DNA of 64,000 bases from Zygnema cylindricum (Eukaryota; Streptophyta; Zygnematophyceae; Zygnematales; Zygnemataceae): the NCBI GenBank assembly GCA_037447655.1, contig JBBHKE010000708.1, positions 29,992 to 93,991 on the forward strand, given 5' to 3'. Numbering within the stretch: the first letter of the stretch is position 1; the number at the start of each line of letters is the position of its first letter. Under the pieces are notes generated by a model, which was not told where the DNA came from, did no database searches, and saw only the letters and a program-made list of their open reading frames with translations. Made by a program: the position numbers and the translations under genes. Below, in pieces: positions 24,318-36,600 of the stretch.

Positions 24318-24378
24318 TAACGCCTTAGTGGTTGAGATGTACCACTTTGTAGAGGTCCACTGACCCAGATTCATTTTA
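24318..24378 (+). other. Antisense tRNA-like block in LTR F
   Basis: GCCTTAGTGGTTGAGATG (A-box-like) followed by GACCCAGATTCA (weak B-box-like), antisense to the element. Confidence 0.4.
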
Positions 24379-24513
24379 GTAAAATATCCTCTACTTCAAA
24401 AACTTCCACTTTCTATATATGGCGTCAGCCATGGCGTGCCTTTGTTCCTCACTCTCTTTCCTTAAAGTGACACAAAAATAAAGAAGTGAACTATTAATTC
24501 CCTTTTTTCAACA

Positions 24514-27500
24514 GAGGATTTGTGTTCACTAGCACGAACTAATGGAGGATTTGTTTTCACAAGCACAATCTAATAGAAGATTTGTGTTCACTAGCACGAC
24601 TTGATAGAGGATTTATGTTCACTAGCACGACCTTATTGAGGATTTCTTTTCACAACACGACCTAATAGAGGATTTCTTTTCACTAACAAGACCTAATGGA
24701 GGATTTATGTTCACTAGCACGACCTAATGGAGGATTTGTGTTCCCTAGCACGACTTAGTGGAGGATTTGTGTTCACTAGCACGACTTGATGAAGAAATTG
24801 TGTTCACTAGCACGACCTAGTGCGGGATTTTTGTTCACTAGCACGACTCAATGGAGGATTTGTGTTGACTAGCACGACCTAATGGAGGATTTGTCTTCAC
24901 TACCATGACTTGATGGAGGATTTGTGTTCACTAGCACGATTTAATGGAGGATTTGTGTTCACTAGCACCACCTAATTGAGAATTTGTCTTCACTACCACG
25001 ACTTCATGTACGATTTGTGTTCACTAGCACGACTTGATGGTGAATTTGTGTTCACTAGTACGACCCGATGGAGAATTTGTGTTCACTAGCAAACCTCATA
25101 GAGGATTTGTGTTCACTAGCACAACCTGATAGAGGATTTGTGTTCACTACCACAACTTGATGGAGGATTTGTGTTCACTAGCACGACTTGATGGAGGATT
25201 TGTGTTCACTAGCATGACCTAATGAACGATATATGTTCACTAGCACGACCTGATGGAGGATTTATGTTCACTAAGTTGACGTGATAGAGGATTTGTGTTC
25301 ACTAAGACGATTGCATGGAGGATTTATGTTCACAAGGACGACCTGATAGAGGATTTGTGTTCACTAGCACCACCTGATGGAGTATTTATGTTCACTAGCA
25401 CGACCTGATGGAGTATTTCTGTTCACTAGCACGACTTGATGGAGGATTTGTGATCACTACCACGACTTGATGGAGGATTTGTGATCACTACCACGACTTG
25501 ATGGAGGATTTGTGTTCACTAGCACGACTTTATGGAGGACTTGTGTTCATTAGCACAACCTGATAGAGGATTTGAGTTCAGTAGCATGACTTGATGGTGG
25601 ATTTGTGTTCACTAGCACGACCCGATAGAGGATTTGTATTCACTAACACACCTCATAGTGTATTTGTGTTCACTAGCACGACCTGCTGGAGGATTTGTGT
25701 TCACCAGCACGACTTTGTGGAGGATTTGTGTTCACTAGCACGACTTGATGGAGGAGTTGTGTTCACTAGCATGACCTAATGAACGATTTTTGTTCACTAG
25801 CACGACCAGAATGAGGATTTGTGTTCATCAGAACGACTTGATAGAGGATTTGTGTTCACTAAGACGACCTGCTGGAGGATTTATGTTCACTGGCACGACC
25901 CGATGGAGTATTTCTGTTCATTAGCACGACCTGATGGAGGACTTGTTTTCAATAGCATGACTTGATGGAGGATTTGTGTTCAGTAGCATGACCTAATGGA
26001 GGATTTGTGTCCAGTAGCACGACTTGATAGAGGATTTGTGTTCACTAGGATGACCTGATGGAGGATTTGTGTTCACAAGCACCACCTAGTGGAGGATTTA
26101 TGTTCACTAGCACGAATAGATGGAGGATTTGTGTTCAGTAGCACGACCTCATGGAGGATTTTTGTTCACTAACACAACCTAATAGAGGATTTGTGTTCAC
26201 TAGCATGACCTGATGGAGGATTTGTGTTCATTGGCACGACCCGATGGAGTATTTCTGTTCATTAGCACGACCTGATGGAGGACTTGTTTTCACTAGCATG
26301 ACCTGATGGAGGATTTGTGTTCACTAGCACGACCTAGTGGGGGATTTTTGTTCACAAGCACAACCTAGTGGATGATTAATGTTAAGTAGCACAACCTAAT
26401 GGAGGATTTGTGTTCAATAGCACAACCGAATGGGGGACTTATATTCTGTAGCACGACGTGATGGAGGATTTGCGTTCAGTAGCAGGACCTGATAGAGGAT
26501 TTCCGTTTAGTAGCACAACGTGATGGAGGATTTGTGTTTAGTAGCACGACCTAATGGAGGATTTGTGTTCACTACCACGACCTAATCGAGGATTTGTGTT
26601 CACTAGCATGACCTAATGGAGGATTTGTGTTCACTAGCATGACGTGATGGAGGATTTGTGTTCACTAACATGACTTAATAGATAATTTGTGTTCACTAGC
26701 ACAACGTGCTTAAGGATTTGTGTTCACTAGAACGACGTGATGGAGGTTATGTGTTCACTAGGACGGCCTGATAGAGGATTTGTGTTCACTAGAACGACCT
26801 GATATAGGATTTCTATTCACTAGCACGACCTAAAAGAGGATTTGTGTTCAGTAGAACGACCTGATGGAGGATATGTGTTTAGTAGCACAAGCTGATGGAG
26901 GATTTGTGTTCATTAGCACGACCTAATGGAGGATTTGTGTTCACTAACACGACCTGATGGAGGATTTGTGTTCACTAGGACGACCTCATGGAGGATTTGT
27001 GTTCACTAGCACGAACTATTGGAGGATTTGTGTTCACTAGCACAAACCTAATGGAGGATTTGTGTTCAGTTGCATGACCTAGTGGGGGATTTGTATTCAG
27101 TAGCACGACCTGAAAGATGATTTGTGTTCAGTAGCACGACATAATAGAGGACTTATGTTAAGTAGCACGACCTGATGGAGGATTTGTGTTCAGTAGCACG
27201 ACTTGATGGAGGATTTGTGTTCTGTAGCACGGCGTGATGGAGGATTTGTGTTCAGTAACACGACCTAATGGAGGATTTGTGTTCACTAGCACAACCTAAT
27301 GGAGGATTTGTGTTCACTTGCACGACCTGATGGAGGATTTGTGTTCACTAGCACGACATAATAGAGGATTTGTGTTCACTAGCACAACTTGCTTCAGGAT
27401 TTGTGTTCACTAGCACGACCTGGTGGAGGATTTGTGTTCACTAGCACGATCTGATCGAGGATTTGTAATCACTACCACGACTTGATTGAGGATATGTGTT

Positions 27501-27634
27501 CACTAGCATCACCTAATAGAGGATTTATATTCACTAGCACAACTTTATGGAGGATTTGTGTTCACTAGAACGACGTGATGTAGGATTTTTGTTCACTAAG
27601 ACGACCTTAAGGAGGTTATGTGTTCACTAGGACG
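24514..27634. repeat. 31-bp minisatellite array, main block
   Basis: About 3.1 kb, roughly 100 units of consensus GAGGATTTGTGTTCACTAGC + ACGACCTGATG with scattered substitutions and almost no indels. There are no unique spacers between units. It continues at 50711-51783 beyond element C, and one partial unit lies left of F at 18207-18233. The array was once continuous and was split by insertions. The right edge of this block joins the truncated LTR of C at about 27635. Confidence 0.95.
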
Positions 27635-27776
27635 GGTTCGAGTCCTGCTGGACTCCACATTTTTGTACAGAGTGACTTAAGGTCACTCTCTAACTCTGTC
27701 TATGGAGCTGAGGCAGCCATGGCTCCATCACTCTCTCTCTCTTTCATTGATTAAAACAAGTATGGGGGTAAGAGAG
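27635..27776 (-). repeat. Truncated 3' LTR of C, left of element B
   Basis: Matches 50490-50640 of the 5' LTR (GGTTCGAGTCCTGCT, GAGCTGAGGCAGCCATGG, CTCTCTCTCTTT). The remaining part of this LTR lies at 39353-39443. About 760 bp of the LTR end are missing; the break is next to the B-box-like GGTTCGAGTCC. Confidence 0.8.
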
Positions 27777-27999
27777 TGTAGAAATTAATGGTCCATTTAA
27801 AGTATTTTCTAGGTCTAAATAGAAATATAGAAAGAAGCCGAGGCAGTCTACCTCTAACTTCTCTCTCCAACTCTCAAACTTGTCGCAGTCACTGAGAAAT
27901 TGGAGAGGGAGCCAGAGCCATGGCTACCTAGGCTATCCAGAGGTTTACAAGAAATATATATTAGTTAGGGGTTTATTTACTAAAAGGTATATGCTGGCC

Positions 28000-28071
28000 A
28001 CAGGATTTGATCTTGGTACCTACCGGCCGGCAGATAGCCGGTAGCCGGTAGCCTTAGCCGTTAAGTCTAGA
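28000..28071 (-). other. Antisense tRNA-like block in 5' LTR of B
   Basis: On the minus strand CTTAACGGCTAAGGCTACC (A-box-like) is followed by AAGATCAAATCCTG (B-box-like, 9 of 11 against GGTTCAAATCC). The 3' LTR has the same block at 38521-38591. Confidence 0.5.
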
Positions 28072-28540
28072 ACTAATGTTACGTACTATATGGTTTGATA
28101 ATTAATTAAACATTATCAAGTAGGATAATTCATTTAACTGTAACTGTTTACGGGATACATAGATCCAGTAATGTAAAAGTACGGATTACGGTACGGATAA
28201 AATGTTATTCTGTGACCTCCATTGGTACACAGAATGTCCAGCTTATGTAAAGCCTCTAGGATAGTATATGCACTTTTGACTTTGACAATGAATAAGTCCC
28301 ACCCTGGGACGCAAAATCTCTGACCAACTACACCCCTGTGTAGCTTAGACTCCCCTGAGTCCGCAGCAAAAAGAATCACTGAATTTGCTCACCTGAGCAT
28401 TAAGTTATGGCTGACCAAAGTTGGTCTATAAATACAAGTGCACTCTGGGAGAGAGGTTGGAAAACTAAAAATATTCTAAGTCCTAAGCTACCTCTCTAAG
28501 CCTACTACTAAGGTACTTCGACCAATCATAAGACTGTAAA

Positions 28541-28577
28541 GTACAAGAAGGTACAGGTACCGCTGTACTTCTTGTAC
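28541..28577. promoter_or_regulatory. GTAC inverted repeat in LTR of E
   Basis: Arms GTACAAGAAGGTACAG and CTGTACTTCTTGTAC around GTACCG; one bulged base. An identical arrangement is at 32349-32385 in the 5' LTR remnant. Confidence 0.55.
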
Positions 28578-28936
28578 GGCCATAGTACGGCATGGCCGTT
28601 CCGCTGACGCGTGTCAGTTCCAGAGCCGTAGTTGCTCCTCCCGTGATATCCGCTACCCAACCATATGTTGCCACGTGTCATCCACCGACATCTGGTCCGC
28701 AAACCGTCAAACGGCTATTCTGGCATTCCGGCTCCACTGTGAGCCGTTCGATCAGATCTAAACATTTGATTTCGTCCGTCGAAAATTAAATGTTAATTCG
28801 TATATTTTGTGCGGTCCCGATTTCGTGCGGACCGGTATGTTTCCATGCATAAATCGTCCCGTAATTAGTTAAATGAAATGTCCGGCGCGATATGGCATTA
28901 AATAAATGTCGAGCCAGATTCATTTATTGATTTCTT

Positions 28937-29010
28937 CAAGACTTACTGGATAAGGCGCTCTGTTAGACCATACTCTTAACATCCAGAGGTCACTGGATCA
29001 AGTCTTTCAA
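28937..29010 (+). other. Antisense tRNA-like block in LTR of E
   Basis: An outer stem AAGACTT/AAGTCTT (7 pairs) encloses an A-box-like TTACTGGATAAGGCG, a hairpin ATCCAG/CTGGAT and a B-box-like GGATCAAGTC. It is repeated at 32745-32818. Transcription from it would run against the element. Confidence 0.5.
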
Positions 29011-29185
29011 GTGGCAATTATATTTTGCAGAAAAAATGTACCGGAAGATCTGCCTGTCTCCTTTAGCTGCAGAAGGCAGCCATGGCTGTCTGCAGGTCCT
29101 CAATGACTGCGACAAGTATGAGGGCTGCAGTAAGTCCACAAGAAAGACTACAAAATACCTCTCTTTTCAACACTCCCCTTATTTT

Positions 29186-32100
29186 CTAGTCTATCTTTTG
29201 CTTCAGTCCACACTTCTCCCTACAAAATATCAATTTAGGAGAAGGGACCGGTTTAGTCATCATATCTGCTACCATCTCACTATCTGGTCTATATTCCAAA
29301 CTATTAATTTTATTCTCAACTTTCTCCCTAACAAAGCTCAAACGAATATCCATGTGTTTTGCTTTAAAATGATATTTAGGGTTCGTCGCAATTGCAATCG
29401 CAGCTTGATTGTCACAAAATATCTTTTGTACTCCATTCTTCATGTATCCCAATTCTTGAAGCAAAGACTTCACCCACATTAACTCTTTCACAGCTGAACA
29501 AGAGCCCATATACTCAGCCTCCATGGTGGACTGAGCAATGACCTTTTGTTGCTTACTGCTCCAACAGCAAGCTCCATTCCCAACATACAACACATACCAA
29601 GAAGTACACCTCCTCATCAGAGCATCCCCATAACTGGCATCACTCCAAGTTGTGATGTCAGTATTATCCCCTCCCAGATGCAACCACAAATCTCTAGTTC
29701 CTACCAAATACCGCATGACCCTTTTGGCCGCTTCCCAATCTTTTTTCCTATGATCATTCAGACTCCTACTTAATACTCCCACAGCTGCAGCTATATCAAG
29801 ACGAGTACAGTTCATAAAGTAGACCAAACTACCGATAACCTATCTGTAGGGAATAGTTTGCATGAACTTGCTCTCCTCAGGTCCTAGCTCATCATCCAAA
29901 ATCAAGACTCCCTCTTCTGAGCTCATCTCATTTCCCTTCTTTAAGTCCATTGGAGTTATACAGCTATTTGCTTTTTCCATTTGAAATTTTTCAAGCATAT
30001 TCCCAATTGCTTCTTTTTGAGTTAGTCTAATTATCTTCTTTTCTCTATCCCTCTCCATTTGAATTCCCAATATGTAATTTGCCTCCCCCAAATCTTTCAT
30101 TTCAAATCTACTTTTTAGATCCCTTTTCAATCTATTAATTTTCACCATTGATTTACTTAACACAAGCAGATCATCAACATATATGGCAATGAAAATTATA
30201 CCTTCCTCATCCTCAAATAAGTAGATCGAATGATCCGAACTTATCCGGATATATCCCAAATTCGTCAAGAACTCATCCTGTTTTTTGTTCCACTGGCGAG
30301 GAGCTTGCTTAAGTCCATAAAGGGACTTTATCAATCTACACACCTTGCTTTCTTCTCCTTTCTCCACAAATCTTTCCGGTTGTCTCATGAAAATCTCTTC
30401 TTCCAATTCTCCGTGTAAGAAAGCAGTTTTGATGTCCATCTGGTGCACTTCCATGTCTTCCGCTGCCGCGAGACTAAGTAAAATCCGGACGGAGGGGAAT
30501 CTAACAACCGGAGCAAAGGTCTCCTCATAATCGATTCCCTCCTTCTGTGTGAACCCTTTTGCCACTAATCTGGCCTTGTATCGCTCGATAGTGTTATCTG
30601 GATTGAGCTTTAACTTAAATACCCACTTGCATCCTATTGGCTTTCTATCCGGAGGATAATCCACCAACTCCCAAGTGGTTGCTTCCATAATGGAAGCCAT
30701 CTCATCATTAATAGCTGTCACCCATCTACTACTTTCCGGACTATTAACCGCATCCGAGTAAGTCTGAGGTTCACTCAAATGTGACAGCTTAGTTACCTTG
30801 TTGTTCACTTGTCTCTCTTGAAGTCTCTTGCTGCTTCTCCTTCCTCTTTCAAACTTCGATGCTAGAATGGAGGGTAATCTTCGGTTTCTCCGAACAACTT
30901 CGCCTTCTCCCCTATCCGTGGAGTCCATCTTCGGACGTTCATCGTCCATTTCCAGTCTTTCTTCGTTTTCTTCCTCGGTTTGAACAGGATGTTGTGACTC
31001 CAAGAGAGGATCACTCTTGGTCAGTTTTTCTTCTTTCTCTGAAAAGTCAGGCTGAACCGGAGTTCGGTTAGTAGAATCTGAATCTAACTCACTTTCGGAT
31101 TCAATTCTAATTCTGACCGGTTTAGAATACTTAAAGGGATCTATGGATTTTCCTTCATCCATAACTACCAAGTGTTTCACTAGAATTATATCTTCTCTTC
31201 CGAGATCATAAACTCTATACCCTTTTACGTTCTCATCATACCCAAGTAAGTATCCCGGCTTTCCTTTAGCATCTAACTTCCAATCAGATTTTTTTGTGTT
31301 TAAACTAAACATTTGACTTCCAAACACCTTTAAGTGTGATATGTTAGGTTTTCTCGCGGTCCATCTTTCATAAAGTGTTTGACCTTTTACAGCTGAGGTA
31401 AGGACTCTATTTTTGAGATAGTTAGCACAATTCATGGCTTCTGCCCAAAAGCTTTTCCTTATCTTTTTATCTGTCAACATGCTACGGGCACTATCACTTA
31501 ATGTCCGATTTAGTCTCTCGGCTACACCATTTTGTTCTGGATTCTTTGGGACAGTCTTTTGGTGTTGAACCCCTTCCTCTTTCAAGTAATCCTTAAATTC
31601 ATTAGAAGTGAATTCCCCCCCATTATCACTTCTCACTCTCTTTATAGGTGTCTCATGAAGCGTTTCACTCCATGATTTATATTCTTTAAAGTAAGCCGAA
31701 GCCTCAGATTTGTTTTTCAAGAAATATACCCTAGAGTATCTAGACCAATCATCAGTGATAGTAAGCATAAATATTTTCCCTCCAACTGTTGGCACTTTAG
31801 CCGGTCCCCATATGTCAGTGTGAACCAAATCTAAAACCTTTTCACCCTTATATGTTGCGGCTTTTGGAAAAGGCAATCTGTGGTCCTTTCCTTGAGCACA
31901 CCCACTAGAATCATCCAAAGTCTCATTATCTCCAAAATGTATGCCCTCAACTACACCCGTTTTCTTCATTTCCTTCAATCTATCTAGATGCATATGTCTC
32001 AATCTTTTATGCCACATTATCAAATCACTTACACCCGCATAGTAAACTCCCGTCTTTCCATTACTCAAATTCAACCTAAACATTCCTTGGCTACCCTTTT

Positions 32101-32482
32101 CAGCTGTGAAGTACACTTCATTCTCATAGCTAGCAACGAAGACTCCTTTTTTAGTACTAGTCTCAAAGCCCTTATCATCTAAGACCGACGTAGAGATAAG
32201 ATTTTTGTTCAGCTCTGGAATAAAAAGAACATCAGAGAAAGTGACTATAGATGTCTTTCCATCAACTAGGACACTCAAATCTACTGATCCCACTGAATTA
32301 TCTCTAAGCCTACTACTAAGGTACTTCGACCAATCATAAGACTGTAAAGTACAAGAAGGTACAGGTACCGCTGTACTTCTTGTACGGCCATAGTACGGCA
32401 TGGCCGTTCCGCTGACGCGTGTCAGTTCCGGAGCCGTAGTTGCTCCTCCCGTGATATCCGCTACCCAACCATATGTTGCCAC
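29186..32482 (-). pseudogene. Copia pol of E fused in frame to LTR sequence
   Basis: An 880-residue open frame (29843-32482 before its stop) starts inside the LTR, contributes about 60 LTR-encoded residues (MATYGWVADITGG...), and then enters copia pol in frame at about 32305. Order: integrase HHCC region (HKRLRHMH; the first cysteine of the CxxC pair is replaced, SSGC), integrase core with D (LVHTDIWGP), D (RVRSDNGGEF) and E (NPEQNGVAERLNRTL), then reverse transcriptase with YVDDLLVLSKS. A TAG at 29840-29842 (from CAG in IPYRQ) stops it. The RNase H frame continues at 29186-29827 (SSKQQKVIAQSTMEAEYM, DNQAA) and ends just before the purine tract. Gag and protease are absent. The LTR-derived N-terminus is a deletion by-product; no function is implied. 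Confidence 0.9.
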
Positions 32483-32980
32483 GTGTCATCCACCGACATC
32501 TGGTCCGCAAACCGTCAAACGGCTATTCCGGCATTCCGGCTCCACTGTGAGCCGTTCGATCAGATCTAAACATTTGATTTCGTCCGTCGAAAATTAAATG
32601 TTAATTCGTATATTTTGTGCGGTCCCGATTTCGTGCGGACCGGTATGTTTCCATGCATAAATCGTCCCGTAATTAGTTAAATGAAATGTCCGGCGCGATA
32701 TGGCATTAAATAAATATCGAGCCAGATTCATTTATCGATTTCTTCAAGACTTACTGGATAAGGCGCTCTGTTAGACCATACGCTTAACATCCAGAGGTCA
32801 CTGGATCAAGTCTTTCAAGTGGCAATTATATTTTGCAGAAAAAATGTACCAGAAGATCTGCCTGTCTCCTTTAGCTGCAGCAGGCAGCCATGGCTGTCTG
32901 CAGGTCCTCTGTGACTGCGACAAGTATGAGGGCTGCAGTAAGTCCACAAGAAAGACAACAAAATACCTCTCTTTTCAACA
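32301..32980 (-). repeat. 5' LTR remnant of E
   Basis: 680 bp, collinear with 28493-29172. The deletion point follows TTAGAGA on the minus strand; pol resumes at once. Confidence 0.9.
32745..32818 (+). other. Antisense tRNA-like block in 5' LTR remnant of E
   Basis: Near-identical copy of 28937-29010, keeping the outer 7-bp stem and the inner hairpin. Confidence 0.5.
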
Positions 32981-32985
32981 TAAAA

Positions 32986-33614
32986 AACCAATACTGCGCA
33001 TTTATTTCTTTAATGAAACGAATACCGCGCATGTATTTATTACGGCTACGATTAAATGTGAATTTAATTAGACGGCCGAAATTAACGCCGAGATCCCGGA
33101 AGAGGATTTCGGCGGTTTGCGGTCATCGCCACATCGGATGACACGTGGCGGAACGACATTGGATCGCGACATCTCCGAGGATTAAGGGAGCGAATCCGGA
33201 CATACCACGTGTCGACATTTAGGCCATGTGGTACAGTGTCCGTAAAGAAAGTACACCGGCAACTGTACTTTTGTGTACGGAACTGTTATCTGATTGGCTC
33301 CGTACATCAGTAGATAGAGTCTGTGAGAGAGATAGAACTTAGAAAAATTAGGAGATAGGACCCTCTCTCCCAGAGTGCTTTTATACAAAAGGTCAACTTT
33401 GACCCTCCATAACTTACTGCTCAGGGGAGCAAATTTAGAGATTCTTTTTGCTATCGACTCAGGGGAGTCTTACCTTCACAGGGGTGAAGTTGGTCAAAGT
33501 AATTGCCTGCCTGGGTGGCAATTTTTTTTGCTTAAACACAAAGGGGTCAGGGTTATCCTAGAGGCTTCTTGGAAGCTGTCCACTATGAGGACTTATAGAG
33601 GTCTCACAGTTTCA
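32986..33614 (+). repeat. Right part of 5' LTR of B
   Basis: Continuation of the LTR begun at 27777, after element E. It ends CACAGTTTCA at 33614. The LTR-tail start codon seen in the 3' LTR is ATA here (33593-33595). Confidence 0.85.
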
Positions 33615-33629
33615 CGTTATGGGCCCACC
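33615..33629 (+). other. Half-tRNA primer binding site of B
   Basis: CGTTATGGGCCCACCA directly after the LTR; apart from the first base it is complementary to the anticodon arm of plant-type initiator tRNA-Met (TGGTGGGCCCATAAC), 15 bases, the longest match of the set. Confidence 0.8.
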
Positions 33630-36600
33630 ATCTATCATACCAATCTTTAATGGAACTAGATTCATATATTAGGAAAGTATGATGATAGGAGCTCTATGCA
33701 AAAAAGGTTTTGGGGGATAGTGAGTGGACGGTTGGGGCGTCCATCAAGTCTTCGAATTCCTCCAGGGTTTGGAGGAAGCAAATTCACCAGGAAAGAGGAT
33801 CCACTTTCAACGGAGGAAACAAAGGAATGAGAGAAGGTGGACAAAGGAAAGGAGAAGGAGGCGACCACACCAATAGCAACTGGTTCGACATTCATATCAC
33901 CTATTCCGAGGAACGGGGAGAATGATACTCAAACCTGGAACTTCAACAATATGGCGGCAAAGCACTTCATCCTACGCCATCTCAGTCAAGGACTTGCATG
34001 TCCTCATTTGCAGGTAGAAAGAGCATCCGATCTTTTGATGGCTGTCATAAAGATGTACCGAAGTGGTACGATTCAGCAATTACAGTTGGCTGATCAGAAA
34101 GTTAAGGAGTATATATACAAAGGGGGGAAGATGTTGGATTTTTGCAATAAGCTTGCTAGAGTCTTCATGGAGCTAGAGAGTGCGGGAAAAGATTTTAGTG
34201 AAAAAGAAAAGGTTAACTACTTAATGATGAAGTTACCCCATGAGTTCGAGAACATAGTCAACCGTGTGCAGGACTTGCCGGACTCAAGGTGGATATGGAA
34301 CTCAGTGGTAGGGATGATTCTCGTTCGGGAGAATACGATTGAGATCCGAATGGGAGGAAAGAGTGGCCAAGCCTTGGCAACTGCGACCGATTGAGGGAAC
34401 AAGGATTCTCGGAAACCGGTCGGAAACTTTGGGGGGAGGGAGCAGAAAAATCAGACCGACGAGTTCGGACCAAGGGCTCCCAAAGGTTTATGTCATTTTT
34501 GTAAGAAACCTGGGCACTATATGGCAAAGTGCACTAAGCTAACCGAGCTTCGGTTAAAGGAAAAGCAGACCGGTGGTACACCGAGAGGAAAGAAAAAGGC
34601 CCTTGTGACACAGGTACATGAGGCGGAATTCGAGGACAAGGATGATGAGCTCCTTTTGGATGAGGAGTTGATGGCGAAAAACGAGGTCAAAATTCAACGA
34701 AGGCAAAATTGTGCTTATGGTGGATTGAAAGGTGAAGCAGGGTGGATTGTAGATTCAGGTGCCTCCATGCACATGTGTAAGGATAGGCACCTGTTCACTA
34801 AGATAAGAAATATTCCCACTGTTGAGATAGAGTACGAGATGGGAGGATAGTCACCACTACTTTTTTAGGATCGGTAGATCTGAAAGTGTTAGTAGAAGGA
34901 AAGACATCCATAGTAACATTCTCCGATGTATTGTTTATTCCGGAACTGAACAAAAACCTCATCTCTACATCTGTATTAGATGATAATTGTTTTTTTACTA
35001 GCACTAGGGAAGGAGTCTTTACTGCTAGTTTTGAGAAGGATGTCTATTTCATTGCTGGGAAAGGTAGCCATGGGATGTTTAGGCTGGTTTTAAGTAATGA
35101 AACGAAGAAACTTTATTATGCTGGTGTTCATGATATTATGATGTGGCATAAGAGGCTAGGGCATGTGAATCTAGACAAGTTAAGAGAGATGAAAAAGATG
35201 GGAGTGGTGGAAGGGATTCAGTTCAGTGAGAGTGATAATATAAGTGATTCTAGTGGATTTGCTCAAGGTAAAACACACTGATTACCCTTTCCTAAAAAAA
35301 CCACCTATTAGGGAGAAAAAATTATAGATCTAGTACACATAGATATTTGGGGACCGGCTAAAGTGCCCTCACCGGGGGGGAAGAGATTTATGATGACTAT
35401 CACTGATGATTGGTCTCGGTATTCCCGAGTGTATTTTTTGAAAAACAAGTCCGAAGCTCTAGATTGTTTTAGACAATATAAAGCATGGAGCAAAAAACTC
35501 CATGAAACTCCAATCAAGAGAATAAGGAGTGACAATGGTGGAGAGTATACTTCTAACCAGTTTGAGGATTTTCTGAGGGAAGATGGGGTCCAACACCAAA
35601 AGACAGTTCCAAAAAACACGGAACAGAATGGGGTAGCTGAAAGGTTAAATAGAACACTAAGTGATAGAAGGGAGAAAAACTTCTAGATCTAATACACACA
35701 GATATTTGGGGACCGGCTAAAGTGCCCTTACCGGGGTGGAAGAGATTTATGATGACTATCACTGATGATTGGTCTCAGTATTCCCCAGTGTATTTTTTGA
35801 AAAACTAGTCTGAAGCTCATGATTGGTTTAGACAATATAAAGCATGGAGGGAAAAACTCCATGGAACTCCAATCAAGAGAATAAGGAGTGACAATGGTGG
35901 AGAGTATACTTCTAACCAGTTTGAGGATTTTTTGAGGGAAGATGGGGTCCAACACCAAAAGACAATTCCAAAAAACCCGGAACAGAATGGGGTAGCTGAA
36001 AGGTTAAATAGAACACTAAGTGATAGTGCTATAAGTATGTTGTCAGATAAGAAGATAGCAAAAAGGTTTTTGGCAGAAGCAATGAACTGTGCTAATTACC
36101 TCAAAAATAGAGTTCTTACTTCAGCTATAAAATATCAAACACCTTATGAGAGATGGACAGGCCGGAAACCAGACTTATCTCATTAAAAGGTTTTCGGCAG
36201 TCAAGTATTCAGTCTAGATACAGATCGGTCTAATTGGAAGCTAGATCCTAAAGGAAAACCGAGATACTTATTAGGATACGATGAGGATGTTAAAGGATAT
36301 AGAGTTTATGATTTAAAAAGGGAAGATATAATCTTAGTAAAGCATATAGTAGTTATGGATGAAGGAAAGTCTGTGGATCCCTTCAAATATACAAAGTCAG
36401 TAAAAATCAGATTTGAGTCAGAAAATTCCGATGACTTTGAGCTTCCTAACTATCCAGGTTTTAGAGAAGATGACATTCTTGCAGGTACAAATCAGACCGA
36501 AAAGGACTCGGCTGTGGAAACTCTAGTGACAACTCTACCCGAAGCGGAAGACGTGGTGGAAATTGATTCGGAATCAAGGGATAGGGGAGATACCGAGTTT

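Larger units (their letters stand above)
28203..29172 (-). repeat. 3' LTR of E
   Basis: 970 bp, TG...CA on the minus strand (TGTTGAAAAGAGAGG to GAATAACA), preceded by the purine tract AAAATAAGGGGAG. Its last 20 nt begin ATGGAGGTCACA but include an in-frame TAA. Confidence 0.9.
28203..32980 (-). mobile_element. Copia retrotransposon E, 5' half deleted
   Basis: Inserted in the 5' LTR of B with target duplication TAAAA (28198-28202 and 32981-32985). The 3' LTR 28203-29172 is complete (970 bp). The 5' LTR retains only its first 680 bp (32301-32980). The end of that LTR, the primer site, gag and protease are deleted, so LTR sequence is fused directly to pol. About ten mismatches separate the two 680-bp LTR stretches (about 1.5 percent), making E the youngest element here by this measure. 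Confidence 0.9.

Noticed and set aside
25591-25779. Repetitive peptide encoded by the minisatellite
   Set aside because: The frame is short and the 31-bp period rotates through all frames; chance opening.
24514-27634. CRISPR-like array
   Set aside because: Repeats are contiguous 31-bp units with no unique spacers, in eukaryotic DNA without cas genes: a minisatellite.
28483-28674. Short LTR frame in E as a gene
   Set aside because: It is the LTR part of the accidental fusion seen at 32482; no protein features of its own.
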